DNA of 64,000 bases from Amylostereum areolatum. Its lineage: Eukaryota > Basidiomycota > Agaricomycetes > Russulales > Stereaceae. The notes beneath the pieces are model-generated. The model made no database searches, was not told the origin of the DNA, and saw only the letters and a program-made list of their open reading frames with translations. Every line of letters begins with the position of its first letter. Position 1 is the first letter of the stretch. The position numbers and the translations under genes were made by a program. The stretch covers positions 29,560 through 93,559 of the forward strand of contig SAXG01000114.1 in the NCBI GenBank assembly GCA_012932865.1, given 5' to 3'. Positions 1 to 12,103 of the stretch are shown one piece after another.

Positions 1-1278
1 ACCGTGTGTCTCGTTCCGTGCACAATGGGCGACGCGACGCCGAAATCATCCCTATCGAAGACATCCAACGGAGTGTCCAGCTCTTCCCGCGTTTCGGTGC
101 GACCGCTCCCCGTCATTGGACAAGCTATAATGTCCTTGAGGAGTGTACTAAATTCCGTGTCAGCTCATTCCTCGATCACCATACATACAGGACCGTATTT
201 TAGCCCGAGAGTCCGTACAATGACAATGTGTGTAACCTCTAAAAACCTCGGACTTGACTTAGACACCTTTTGACGTACTAGACCGCCTTAGAGGGCACCA
301 TCTAAACGGCACGCTAATTAGAGGACCTTGGCGCGGCATTTGCGGGAGAGGCTTTCCCTGATGGAGGATGAAGGTGAAGTGCATATTTCTGGAGGATTTC
401 TGGCTCGAGGGTGATAGCGAACCGCCGAACGCACTTTGCCACTTATATAGCTCAGCACGGCATCAACGCCTTATTTTGAGGCACGGACTGAAGACAAGGC
501 GACTTCCTCAAACCGGTACGAAATCGAACCTAACAATACGAATCTGTGCCGCTACGGTTTCTCTGGTCCACGTCTGATCAGTGGGCTAGCTCAAGGTTCT
601 GTATCTGCTCCCAATAGACGGCGAACGGGCATCACCCTCAATCCCGACGGGGAACGCAACAAGCGTCACACCACATCCAAATCCAGTCCACAATGAAGCT
701 CGCCAATCTCACTGATTGTCAAGAGTAGCATGGCGAGGCAATTCCAATAAGGAAGACGAGGACCAAGGTAAACTGCATATCTGGAATGGTTTTACTGGAT
801 TGAGAGAGATGCGGACTTGTGAGAGTTTCGAATCATCTTCAAGTCAACGTGATCCATCCTGCCCGTGGCGTGGAACCTGGTGCGCATGCGTGTTTTTCCC
901 AGAGTCTCAATCTCAATCTGTCTCATCTTCTTACCCAACAAAGGTGTTCTGCCACGCTGCACTGAGACATCAGAAAATCAGAAGCGCACGAGATGGACTC
1001 TATGAAGATCGTCCCATCTATCTTCGGGGTGCTGTAGCCTGTGGCATCATGGATGCCACTATCTCCATGATGCATGACTCGCACAGTAGCGCTGAACGCG
1101 GATACTATAAGTAAGGATACCCCGTTTTTTAGCACCAAAACCGTCGTAGACGCCATTCCGGTGCGAACCTTTTCGCCGAGCAACCGCTGTCGTCTTTAGT
1201 CTTACACTTTCAGTATGTACGTCCTTTGCTATTTTCCTCGAATCACTCATTGGTGTGAATCGTTTTCCAGTCACTAGC
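1..1278. other. No recognisable gene
   Basis: I see only short open frames without splice-consistent extension or family resemblance. The stretch lies upstream of the DUF6534 gene that starts near 1279 and may include its promoter and an unrelated gene end at the left edge. Confidence 0.4.
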
Positions 1279-2993
1279 ATGCCGTCCTCGGCCGCCGATA
1301 TTTCGATCTCCCTGTACGAGTATGTTGCGCTCATCGTGACGACGGGCCTTTACGCGATTACATGCATGCAAACGTAACAGTCTCTCTGCGTAAGATAGCA
1401 TAGTGGCCTTACTAACCTTGCGTCCCTTAGATTCTTATACTTCGTCCAGTAATCTTCGCTCGTTTCTAGCCAGCTTGACAATCGCTTATAGTTTTCCCAA
1501 GCCACCACCGCCAAGATCGGCTACCGCTCAAACTCCTAGTACGTGTATCTGGCTTCCCAGCTCCCACAGCGCCTGATGAGTCGAATCGACTGTGTTTCCA
1601 GGTGGTTCATCTTTGGTGACGACCAGCATCATATCGTCTTGGATCGTCTGGCTAACACTCTTCGAAGGCTTATGGATACCGTTCACTTGGTTTTCATCAT
1701 CAAAGGAGGTTCGCAATCATTTCATAGAACCTAGCGCCTCGCTGATGTGACTTTAGCGTGGTTGACAATTAGTACTCCGGGGTTGGCCTTCTCATTATCA
1801 CGGTACGGTGTACACAGTGCCAGGACCTTAATACCGCGTCGCTCATTTTCAGTGTAGGGACTACCTATGGGCAGGGATCTTCTCTGTGGGTTTTCCAGAA
1901 ACTTTGGATCTCACGTTCGCGATCGCTCATCATACTGGACGAACTTAGGGATTGGTCGCGCTTCCAGTCCAGCTGTTTTTCCTGTATCGGATTTGGAGAT
2001 GTGCGCATTAGATGCTTGCTGTCCCTTTCCCGTCTTCCTGATCAACGTGCTCGTCCCAGTCATCGGGAAAGAACACATGTGGAGATGGCTCCTCTTCGTG
2101 GTCTTCGTGCGTTATTCCGACAAAAAACAACGCCCCGTCGCTTTCTAACGCTCTGATCTGCAGGTTTTGTGCTCCTCTTTCCAGTTCTGTGAGTTCACAT
2201 TGTTAATTCTTGTTGATCCCCGTAACTGATTGGCCATGTAGTTGGCTACGTTGGTACGCGTTGCGGGCTGGTTTTCAGAAAGGCGTCAACTGACATGTTT
2301 TGCTCTGTCTAGCTTTCCATGTGTATTGGTTCGTGTGTTTCGTTCTCGGGGTATTAAGTACGCTGACATCAAAACGATCAGTTTGAGGGGTTTGCAGACA
2401 GGCGAGGTCATCATTATCATCGAGGTCTGCTCCCCAAACTCCACTGACTCGGGAATCCACCTGACGTTCTTTCATCATATACAGAAGCTACCAATGGCGA
2501 TTTGGGGCGTAGGGGCAGCTCAGGATGTCCTCATTGCAGCAACGCTGCTGTTTGTCCTGTGGCGTGCGCGCATTGTTGATGATTTGAGAGGGTAAGTTAC
2601 TCCTGCTGCCAGCGCGGGTGCGCCTCGATAATGCTAAGATCGTTCTACAGGTCAAATCAGATGTTAAATCGCCTTTCGATATTCGTGGTCAACACGGGCC
2701 TCTGGACGGCAGCTTGTGCGGTGGCCATAATCGTAGCGGTGCGTTGTCTGTCTCGTTTGTTCTCTTATCAGCACAGCTCTGATGCGTCACCTCTTTTACA
2801 GTTGTCCGTGAACCCCGTCTCACAGCTATACGTCGCCCTATTCTTTGTGTTGTGCCCTCTTTATTGCAACACCCTTCTTGCAAACTTGAATGGCCGAGGT
2901 TTCATCCGTGGTTCCGACTCCGTCACAGTGCGCGGCGGTATGGCACTCAGCAGAAGCCTTGCTTTCCGCTCGGAGCAGCAGGTGCGCTTTTGA
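1279..2993 (+). CDS. DUF6534-type multi-span membrane protein (multi-exon)
   Basis: The 3' half is a clear DUF6534 C-terminal domain. Exons ending near 2591, then 2652-2739, then from 2802 splice in phase to give helices beginning AIWGVGAAQDVLIAATLLF, then NQMLNRLSIFVVNTGLW and LYVALFFVLCPLYCNTLLA. This series (loop, paired helices, and the Y-x-N-x-LLA-x-LN motif) is what fungal DUF6534 proteins end with. The 5' end is proposed at the ATG at 1279: exon 1 (1279-1373) ends ...AITCMQT and joins a tiny exon at 1431-1448 reading FLYFVQ. A matching N-terminal helix fragment RRLMDTVHLVFIIKG lies at about 1657-1710. The intervening exon borders could not all be closed by eye, so the middle is unresolved. 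The function of the family is unknown; proteins of this type have seven predicted helices and are speculated to be receptors or transporters. The stop is at 2991-2993. Confidence 0.6.
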
Positions 2994-3502
2994 CCAATTT
3001 ATTCGACGATCCTAGTTGTAACCTTCTGTACCGCCATAGTCAACTCTTTCAATGCCTCAGTTCAGACCTGAAGATGGCGGACGAGTCACTCTAAGCTTGA
3101 GCGCGATGGAGTCCGGGTCGGTGGAAGGGCGCTCCAGAAAAGACGACTCGGATGGCACTGTAGTATGAGTCTTTCTAAGCCGGGTCACCTTTTATATTCG
3201 TCGTACCTTCATCTATGTTCTGCCGACTGTTGCACCTATCCAGTACGAAATTATGCGTTTTGTTCGGCAATGACTACTGCTGCTTGCGTCGACTTAGCAC
3301 TCGCTGAGCACTAATCTCAGGCCTCAGGCCCAGGAGTAAGCGAGGACATGTCAGCCCTCTAGACCGGATCATGCGCCTGATATGGGTTATTATCGCACGG
3401 AAAGAGTGCATCGTTCTGCAGTTCAAATTTCTCGAATCTCGTCCTGTTCGTTCCCTTTCGTTCCCCAACGTGCTTATGATGGGCATCTTAGCGCCAGTGC
3501 AA

Positions 3503-3510
3503 CATAAAAG
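3503..3510 (+). promoter_or_regulatory. TATA-like box of the P450 gene
   Basis: CATAAAAG lies about 50 bp before the ATG at 3559, the usual distance for genes in this window. Confidence 0.5.
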
Positions 3511-3558
3511 GGCCGTTCTCTCTTCGCGGGGTACGCCCTCTCTTCATTCTCCGTGATC

Positions 3559-5467
3559 ATGCCGTTCCTAATCCCGCAGACCGTCGTCAGCTTGCTCGTT
3601 GGCAGCGTCCTCTGGTTCATAGCAAAGCGGCTTTTCTTCCATCCACTTTCTCGCTTCCCAGGTCCCAAACTTGCAGCCGCGACGTACTGGTATACGACGT
3701 ACTACGACGTGTGGAAGGACGGAAGCTTAGTCGAGCACTTGGTAGAGTTACACAAGCGATACGGTACGTGTTCGCCACCTACGCAATGTTAACGGCTGAA
3801 CTGACAAAACTTTCATATAGGACCTGTCGTGAGGATTGGACCCAACGATGTACGTTTTTCCCTATCCGCATCGAAGTCTTTTGAAGTCATTCAAACTTCA
3901 GCTTCACTTCGATGACCCTCATGCGTACAACGACATCTATGTGAACGGAAACAGGTTCACGAAAGACCCCAAAACATACCTAGCCCTTCATCAAGACGAG
4001 TCCTCCTTATGCATGGTGGACCTTCGTGAGATCAAGACGCGACGCGATGTGATAAGCCCGCTCTTTTCCCGACGTGCGATCCTCAAGCTTGAACACGTTA
4101 TAACGCGCAAGGTAAGCTCTATCCAGCACTCAACTCGCAATGTATGTATCTCAGTTAATTCCCTAGATTGAAGCGCTCATATCCAAATTACTTCCTTACG
4201 AGACGCTTGGAAAGCCAGTGGACCTTCGACGGGCGTACCGGTCTGCTACGCTTGATATCATCACTTCCTACTGCTTCGCCCGTGAATACTCCATCATCGA
4301 GGCCCCAGATTTCCGTCACAAAATGATCCTCGACTACGAACTATCTCTGCCGCTCTTCCACGTGCTGCGGCATTTTCCCTTTCTCCTCACCGTGCTCGTC
4401 TTCGTGGACCAAATCAAGTCCCTGTTCAAACCCAAGGGCGTCGGCGTGCTTGGTGATGGCCACACCCGCATGCAGAAGACGATCGATGAGCTGGTCGAAC
4501 GACCGGAGCTGTTGGACAACGAAGAACATGAAACAATCTTCCACCACCTATTGACGCCTCCCAAAGGCCAGTCAGAGATCCCGTCGAAGAAGTCACTCAT
4601 GGAAGAGGCACTTAATCTCACGGTCGCCGGCAGCGATACCGTGGGCTACCGCCGCGACCGTAGGATCCGTCTACATCCTCAGTGACCCCGCCGCTCTCGC
4701 GAAGCTTGTGGCCGAGTTGGAGGACGCGTGGCCAGATCAAGATTCTCCGATGCCGCTGGAAACGCTGGAAAAGCTGCCTTACCTGGTGCGTTTGGCCCTC
4801 ATGGTTGCGCATCCCTTCTGAACTTTATGCTGCCACAGACCGCGGTGGTGAAGGAGTCGCTTCGCCTCTCGCATGGGGTCGTATTTCCTGCCGCTCGCGT
4901 GGTTGCGCCGTCCGATGCCATCATCGCCGGTTTCGCAGTCCCTGCAGGAGTAAGCCTCCATCGCACCGTGCACTCACGAAGCCATTGTCTGATTTTCTAC
5001 CCTTCCAGTCGGTGGTCGCGATGGGGTCCACCTTCATCCACTACAACCCGGAAATATTTCCTGACCCGCACGCTTTCCGTCCCGAACGTTGGCTGCAATC
5101 GGAACAAACCGCGGCTGGGCTCGAGCAATACCTAGTATCATTCTCCAAGGGCCCGCGAAGCTGTATAGGCGTCAAGTGCGTTGCGACACCCTTGCTTATC
5201 GCGTGTATGACCTGATAATAGTCGGTCTTTTTCACAGCCTCGCGTGGGCAGAGATGTACATGTTGCTTGGTCATGTCTTCCGGAAGGTCGACATGGAGCT
5301 CCACAATACGACGTGAGCGCTTATACCCCTTTTATTTTCCTCTCTGCGGTACGATGTTTCGATGCTCACGAGCTAAGCTTAGGGTTGACGATTTAGCTTT
5401 CAAATGCCACTTCACTCCGACATACAGAGGCAGAATGATTCAGTGCCTCGTCAAGGCTCGAACTTGA
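3559..5467 (+). CDS. Cytochrome P450 monooxygenase, eight exons, one +1 frameshift
   Basis: Haem-thiolate monooxygenase, probably anchored in the ER by the hydrophobic N-terminus (residues about 3-22), followed by the proline-rich hinge PLSRFPGPKL. Exons 3559-3763, 3821-3849, 3902-4111, 4167-4785, 4839-4949, 5009-5175, 5238-5312 and 5383-5467 all join in phase with GT..AG borders. Visible landmarks are the I-helix AGSDT, K-helix KESLR, FRPERW, and the haem loop FSKGPRSCIG with its cysteine ligand. The order and the C-terminal tail (FTPTYRGR) match fungal secondary-metabolism or xenobiotic P450s; the substrate is unknown. Oddity: exon 4 is 619 bp, one base too long. An extra T at about 4647, just after the I-helix, moves the frame and causes a stop at 4682. 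Removing it restores the whole family pattern. So this is either a fresh pseudogene or a sequence error. The TATA-like box is at 3503. The APC permease gene follows 434 bp downstream on the same strand. Confidence 0.9.
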
Positions 5468-5900
5468 AGGTGCTTTGTGGAAAGATGCAAACATGGACCA
5501 TGAGAACTTTCTTGACATCATCCCTGTCGGCTTCCTTCAGTAGCATTTAAGGCAGACAACGTAAGTATCACCGTAATCGGCGTACATGCGCGTGCAGTGA
5601 TCGAAGCCTGTGGCAGGCCTGAGGAGAAGTTCGACTCACCGCGGGGACGCCTTCAATATGTTGTCTCGTATACCACGTATGATTAGAGATCACCGGTATA
5701 CTTCAATGCACTTACTACACAATGGCTTTGAACGGTCTTGTATTGAAAGCTTGAAAGCCGATACATACTGTTGTTGGAACTTGGAAGGTTCGAGTCTCAG
5801 TCGACGACTTGTGAACAATGACGGCCTTCGGTCCGTATCTTGCCGGATGATCGGAACTCACGAAAATTCTTGCCAGTGAAGGTAGCGACCTACGCCCACC

Positions 5901-8320
5901 ATGTCCTCCACCTCCATCCACAGCAGGTTCTCGAAGAAAGACGACGAGCTCGCCTCATCCATCGATCAAGATGAAGTTCAACTGGTAATCCCCAGCCGTC
6001 GCCGTTGGGGAGCTCTTCAGCGCAGAATCTGAAGCGGCTGGGAACAGCGAGCATTATCGTTCAATCGGTAACGTCGCGTTTTCTAGTGGTGCAAACCTGG
6101 ACTGGCTGCGGGTATCCCTGCCTCTCGTGAACGTCGACCGCTTCGTGCTCTCTGGGATGGGCGAGGCGTCGGCGGAGGGCAGGGATTGAGATTATACCGC
6201 TTGAACCTGATCAGCGCTCAGACCTGCGTAGGGAAGCCCCCAGTGTCGCGCTCACTTCTTGCCCCCTCTCCTGTTGGGAGAGGGCAGTAGCAGCGTACTG
6301 ATGCACTTTCTTTCGGCCTCGCTAGCAAAATCTCGGATACAAGCAGGTGCGTTTACAGCATTCTGCATTGGAGTGTTTGCCTGATGTTGTCGAGCAGCAA
6401 TTGCATCGCAGCTGGAACATCGTCGAGAGCTTCGCGGCCAGCTTTTGTGCGCTCAACTTCATTGGGGGCGTTCGGTACGCTTGCCGCCTTTATTTTCACC
6501 TTGAAGTTTGACTTATCCGCCCCGAAGGTCTGCGATCTTCCTTGGACTGCTCGCAGGAGGCCCTGCCGCAATATGGTGTGCCGAGATCCGCTTTTCCCTC
6601 ATCTACCCCCGCTGACGTCGCGCACAGGTCGTCCTACCTTATCACCCTCGTGTTCATGTTCATCACCGCCGCCGTCCTTGCCGAGGTGTGCTCCGCACTT
6701 CCCCTCAGCGGCTCGATCTACATATGGGCCGCGGAGAGCGCTGGACCCAAGTATGCGCGCTTCTTCGCATTCCTTGTTGCCTGGTGGTCGACCACGGCCT
6801 GGATGACGTTCACCGCTGGAAACTGCCAGGTATCTTATTTTCTTAGTTGGTGCCGCTTTCCCATCATGCTCATTCCTCCTTGCAGACGACGGCCAACTAT
6901 ATCGTTTCGCAGCTCGCGGTGTGGGAGGTCGACTTTCCGGGTGGCGTCGGGAATGACAACATCAAGTGGCGTGCGTTGATTTGGGCGATATCGGAGGGCA
7001 TTCTCGTGGTCTCCATTGCTATCAACTACCTTCCGCCCAGGTGGTACTCGGGGATCTTCCGATTCTCCCTCGGGCTCATGATGGCCGACTTCCTCCTCTG
7101 CATGATATGGCTCCCGATCGCCGCGCACAACTCGTACGGAATTCGGTCGGCCAAGGATGTGTTTACGACGACCTGTGAGCCACCTTCATTGGGCAGAGGT
7201 CTTTTTGTGCTGACACTCTGGTCAGATAATGGAACGGGTGCACCTGCTGGTTGGAATTGGATGTTGTCCTTGTACGTTTCCATCCCGTGGTTGCGATCCT
7301 CCAACTGACGTCTGTCGGCAGCCTCTTCACCGCTGGGACCTTGACCGGCTTCGACGCCTCTGGACACATCGCCGAAGAGACAAAAAATGCCAGGTTAAAT
7401 CCCTTGCTGCCTGTCGTTTCCCTGTTTTGTTGAAGCTCTGCTTAGTGTGGTTGCTGGTCGTGGGATCCTGAGCAGCGCCATCGCCACGGGCATCCTTGGC
7501 TTTGCCACCACAATCCTGTTCTTGTTCTGCACCCCGGATCTCGATACCGTCTTCGCGCTCGATGCGCCCCAGCCGTTCGTCCAGATATATGCGTTGGCAC
7601 TTGGCAAGAAGGCCAGCATCTTCATGACCATTGTCGCTGTCCTGGGCCTCATCATGGTGAGCTCCTTTTTCTCCTGGCCTTTCTGTGCTTACCTTGTCGA
7701 CGATTCGCAGAACACCAGCATTGCAGTGGTCGCCGCGTCTCGCCTCGTATTCGCGGTCGCGCGCGACGGCGTGCTCCCGCTCTCGTCCTGGATCGGACGC
7801 GTAGACGCTCAAGGCCAGCCCCGCAACGCTGTGACGGTCATATACGTTTTTGGCGCGGCGCTATTGTGCACAATTCTTCCGAGCCAGGTGGCGTTCACGT
7901 CGCTCGTGTCCGCGGGAGGTGTGCCCACCATTGCGGCCTACGGGCTCGTGAGCCTGCTGAGGTTGACGTGCACGCCGGACTCGTTCAAATCGTCGCACTT
8001 CTACCTCGGACGGTGGGGCCGGCCTTTCTACCTCGCGGCGACCTTGTTCAACGGGCTCATCGTCGCAGTAAGCTCGTCGTAGGTTTATAGATCGGATACG
8101 AGAGGCTGACCGCCGTCTCGATCTATAGGTCATGTTGTCGCCGTTCTTCTTCCCGGTGGACGCGGAGAACTTCAACTTTGCCTGCGTGATCTTCGGGTCG
8201 ATCACGGTCTTTGCGCTGCTTTCGTGGTGGTTTACGCCGGCGGAGAAGTGGCTCAGGCAGGAACAGGTGGAGCAGGCGGGGAGGACGGCCGATGGCGAAG
8301 TGAATCTGTTGGTTGGGTAA
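5901..8320 (+). CDS. APC-superfamily amino-acid/GABA-type permease, ten exons
   Basis: Integral plasma-membrane transporter for amino acids or related amines. The N-terminal exon (5901-5984, MSSTSIHSRFSKKDDELASS..) is followed by a 341-bp intron and a 21-bp micro-exon (6326-6346) coding QNLGYKQ. The next exons give the family signature SFCALNFIGGVR, FLGLLAGGPAAIW, LAEVCSALPLSGSIYIW and WWSTTAWMTFTAGNCQ. Later junctions 6829/6886, 7174/7226, 7271/7322, 7393/7446, 7656/7711 and 8067/8129 are all in phase. About twelve hydrophobic segments can be counted, and the segment ASRLVFAVARDGVLP is the conserved cytosolic loop of UGA4/HNM1-like carriers. The C-terminus is short and hydrophilic. The gene looks intact. 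Exact substrate cannot be read from sequence; GABA, choline and polyamine carriers all share this pattern. It lies head-to-tail with the P450. Confidence 0.92.
6326..6346 (+). other. 21-bp micro-exon of the permease
   Basis: Bounded by TAG before and GTGCGT after, it codes seven residues (QNLGYKQ) in frame with both neighbours. Permeases of this group carry a similar L-G-Y-K-Q motif just before the first helix, which supports the assignment. The preceding 341-bp intron is far longer than any other intron of the gene. Confidence 0.65.
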
Positions 8321-8954
8321 ACAGCGCGGCTATGAGGGTCAGTGCGTCAGTCGGTCGATGTGCATAGATGGTGAAACGTGCTAGTCGAATTGTTGGTACG
8401 TGCTGGTCCATTTGTACTTTCCGACTTTGGGCTGACATGCCTTACCAGTGTTGTACTTGTCCCGCGAGATGCTGTGGAGTTGAAATGAAATGAATGGTCG
8501 GTTAGCAGAACTGCATACACACCGACAAGTGTCACGATCGTCTCCGCTGTCGTCGTCTCTTTCATCATCGTCTCACCTTCGCTCATATCAGTCTCGTGCT
8601 CCTCCTCGTTATGCTCATATCCATTCTTGCTCAATGCGTCTCGTTGGTCATTGCCACATACCACCAGCATCGCCATCACGTTTTATCGCTTTCGCCGCCG
8701 CGTTCCAGTGATATACTTTATATCACAGCGTACAATTGTTCAATAACGCTGTTGGGGGCGACACTACTGTTCCTTACCCTGGCGGTGTACGTCCACAGGG
8801 GGGTTCCTTTCCAGTCCGTTCGTATCGCAAACGTCCTCGAGCAGGAGCGGTGAAGAGATAACTTACGTATCTTTGCCAGTTTGCCTTTATAAAGGCTCTG
8901 GACTCTCCTCTCCGTGGTAGGTCTTCTGGACAGAGTTCAATCCTCTCACTCACA
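8321..8954. other. Intergenic between permease and secreted-protein gene
   Basis: No gene recognised. It holds the permease 3' region and the promoter of the small secreted protein. Confidence 0.5.
8886..8894 (+). promoter_or_regulatory. TATA box of the secreted-protein gene
   Basis: TTTATAAAG lies about 60 bp before the ATG at 8955. Confidence 0.65.
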
Positions 8955-9505
8955 ATGCAGTTCCACCAACAGTTGATCCTTGGTCTCCTTGCTGCCACCG
9001 CTTCATCGGCCAGGAGTATCGGTGCCAAGCCCGAAGCTATCCCGTATGGCATCTATGCCATGTCCCTCGACGCGCACGGCGCCCAGCAGCTGACTTACAT
9101 GAGTCCCGGAAACACAAGCGCGCCCCATAGCATGTTGTATGTGTGTCAGGTCTTTCCTCTCCCCCGTTTCTCATTCAGGATATAGACAAGCGCGCGCGAC
9201 CAACGGCGCCGTCTGTGGCCCCGTCCAGGCGAACCCCGGCGACGTCGCGAACGCCGAAAGCGCGCTGGCGAACTTCTTCGGCGAGGGCACGTCCTTCTTC
9301 TCCCTCAGCGTGTCCGCGTTCTCGGGCGACGCCGTCGCGTACGGCTGCGAACTACGGCCGCGGGCAGGAGATGTACTCGGAGGAGCTCCTGGGGTACATG
9401 GCCGTTCTGCACTCGCACTGCGGGCGGGGAAACGAAGGGTACTACAATCTTCCCGGGAAGAAGGCGAGCTATGGACGGACGGAGAGGTCTCATTCGTTTT
9501 GCTGA
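8955..9505 (+). CDS. Small secreted cysteine-containing protein, one +1 frameshift
   Basis: The N-terminus MQFHQQLILGLLAATASSAR is a typical signal peptide. Exon 1 (8955-9136) joins exon 2 from 9186 through a GTATGT..TAG intron. The mature part (TNGAVCGPVQANPGDV.., FFGEGTSFFSLSVSAFSG, then YGRGQEMYSEELLGYM, HSHCG, YYNLPGKKASYG, ending SFC) has four well-spaced cysteines and looks like a compact extracellular domain of fungal secreted proteins. The function is unknown; small secreted proteins of wood or litter fungi are often apoplastic effectors or cell-wall proteins, which is inference only. Oddity: an extra G at about 9349 (after the second cysteine) throws the frame; without it the reading continues smoothly to the stop at 9503-9505. 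A TATA box is at 8886. Confidence 0.75.
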
Positions 9506-9858
9506 AGGTGAGGTGGTCTCAGGTGAAACTGCCGTTTGCCTTCGACTTGTTTCTGATCTCGGGCTCGCAGGGTGCTTCACTCAGCATCGTTGCGCCTGCC
9601 AACTCCCCTAAGACAAGGGCGCTGTTCTTTGCGCTGGTTACCGTATCTCTGTCCACTGTATCTGTTCCGAGATTTCATTTGGTGTGCGGTAGTTTCTTTG
9701 CCCGTGGACACCTTTGTTTCTCCGCACTCGTATCATATACTATTAAGGTCGTCCCAGAACCTGTGGCGACGGATCTAACATACAGGGCAGAACAGAAATT
9801 ATGGGAAAGATACAGATATACTAGGAAGAACAAGAAAGAACATTCGAAGGACTCGTAC

Positions 9859-11711
9859 CTAATCCGACGACAATGACACAGAATCCCGAGTATCGTCTGT
9901 GACTGGCCGGCGAGGAGGCAACCTCGACGCGTTCTCCCGGGTTAACGGCAAGCCTCCCACCGCCCGGTAGCTGTCACGTTCGGTTTCCCAGCTGTCGACT
10001 TGCTCCATCCACTTGGTGGTGGGGACCACATCCGCCCACTCGATAGGCGCAACGTACTGGTCCGATTCTCGTTCGTTGTCGGCGCAGGCGAGGGGCGACA
10101 CGCCCTCGCCATGGCTCCCTCCATCATGAGCAGGTGAAGCACCGCCGTCTTCATCTTGATCCTTATCGAATATCCCGCCCGCTACGCTCGATCGAACCCA
10201 TGACAGGATGCTGTCGTCGAGGGCTGGCTCGTTGGACGAGGGCGAGCCAGCATCAGCACGGACCATGCCACCACCGTCCCCTACCTTCGGTTTCTTCACA
10301 GGACTTCGTACGTCGTCATTTGAGCCACCCAACCGCTTCTGACCCTGGAATCCGCCGCCTTCTCCGCGTTTCCTACCGTCATCGCCTTCCCTACCTTCAC
10401 CACCTTCGCCGCCCCCGCCGGCTTCACCACCCTGCCCACGTTCGCCAACCTCACCACTCGCACGTTCGCCGCAACCATTTGCGCCGTGGCCACTGGTATC
10501 CTTGTTCGCTGGCGGGACCTCTCCCCGGACTTTGGACGGGGCGCGCCAAGGCTGATCGCTCTTGTTGATCGCCTCGAAGACCTTTTCTGGAGTCAGGTCC
10601 AAGAATTTTTCGACAATGCTTGATCTGAGGTGGTCCCGAAGACGACAAAGGAATGTGTAGCACTTCAAGACGCCGAGCGCCTCTCTGAGGTCGTACGATG
10701 CCAGTGCGTTTTGGGACATCGCATGCACTTTGAGGTTCTTCTGTAAAGTCAGGGTCTTCAGCTACGTCTTCACGTTGATAGATAAATAGGACGAAAGATA
10801 CCTTGCGCATGACATGGACATCGACTGTCCCCGAGGCGCACACTGCTCTATACATCTCGGACACGTCCAAGCCCAGCGCAGTAAGGTGGTGGAACGACGT
10901 TGAAAGGTCGAACAGAAGTCGCCCCAAGTGTTCGGATTGGTCTGTCTTCTTCATTTCAGTGGGGAAAAGAATCATGGAGATCAACCAATTAAGCTCATCC
11001 TGCCAAAAGATGTCCTCACGCCGAGACGAATACATGGCCTCGGGGGCGATTTCCACACCACTTAAGTCTGGGCTGGTGACAGCCACCCCAAGGTCGAACA
11101 TAGCCCGTGGAGAGGGTAAATCGCGATATGGGATCGGTCGCAGGTAGCCCGATGGCGCGTTCAAGTCTATATGATAGACAGTGAACGGAGGTGAAGCTTG
11201 GGTCCGGGATACAACGAACAATGTCGTGGGAGTGAATGTGTGATCCCCCGCCTTGAGTTCGCGTTGAAATACCACATGCAAAATGTCCTCAAAGCCGCGA
11301 CGCAACCCGGCCTCGTTGGGAGACGTTGTGGACGATTCAAAGCAGCTTGTGATCCGCTGGTGCGCGAGAGCAAGGACAGGGAGGCGAAGTAGGATCCCGT
11401 ATTCGTCAGGGACATCCTTCATGGGCGCACCACCGCCAGCCGCGGTCTTCGCGGCGTTCACGAGCTTCGAGATGGAGGGCATGCCTTCGTCGTCGTCCCA
11501 CTGCCAGTGAACGAACATTAGATGAGAGGAACGATGGAACGGATGGCGAGCGTACCTTGCACTGATAATCCAGCAGCTTTGTCGGCACCTCAAACTCCAT
11601 TAAGGATGATGAGGAGGTTTCTCTCGGGACTTGCTCGATCGACACTCGAGGACGCACTGCCCAGCACCATGCGCGCATGGCAGCCGTAGAGTGGGCGATG
11701 CTGGTGGCCAT
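9859..11711 (-). CDS. Uncharacterised protein with acidic, Gly-rich C-terminal half
   Basis: Three exons, 11711-11556, 11500-10802 and 10740-9859, join in phase with GT..AG borders. The first about 370 residues look folded: mixed helix-like sequence with LLRLPVLALAHQRITSCFE and DELNWLISMILFP. Exon 3 opens with a helical stretch (REALGVLKCYTFLCRLRDHL). The remainder is disordered, rich in G, E, K and R, and contains a basic cluster VKKPKVGDGGG that could be a nuclear-localisation signal. I recognise no family. It is divergently transcribed from the next gene (about 390 bp between start codons), so they may share a promoter region. The upstream GTG at 11759 is not needed; the ATG at 11711 is the first in frame. 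Confidence 0.7.
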
Positions 11712-12103
11712 GGTCGAGGAGTACGGTATACGGCGGACAAAACGTTTGCAATCACTCACGTAGAAGGAGCTTTGGTAGACATGGTTTCCGACTCAAGGCC
11801 GCTCGGTCAAGGGGAAAGGAGAGGAAAGGAGGTTTGGTGGAGGAAGCTGCAAACGGGTACTATAGACGGCCAGTTGGAGGCCGAGGTCGCATGTCCGACC
11901 CGTAATACGTACGAAAATGGCCTTCAAAGGGCAGTCCCGATCCCAATCCGCCCGGGAAATGGGGCGAAAGTGACCCAAAATCGCCTGTGAGAGCGGCGCT
12001 GCCGGAGGGGGCTTGGGCCATTCCCAGGCATTTATTTCTCGCACGCCAGGCTTCCCACCGCGACCGTCGTCGCAAAGCTTCGTCCTCATCGCCTCACACG
12101 ACC
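11712..12103. promoter_or_regulatory. Shared promoter region between divergent genes
   Basis: 392 bp separate the start codons of two oppositely oriented genes. I see no clear TATA box on either side. The inference of shared control rests on spacing only. Confidence 0.35.
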
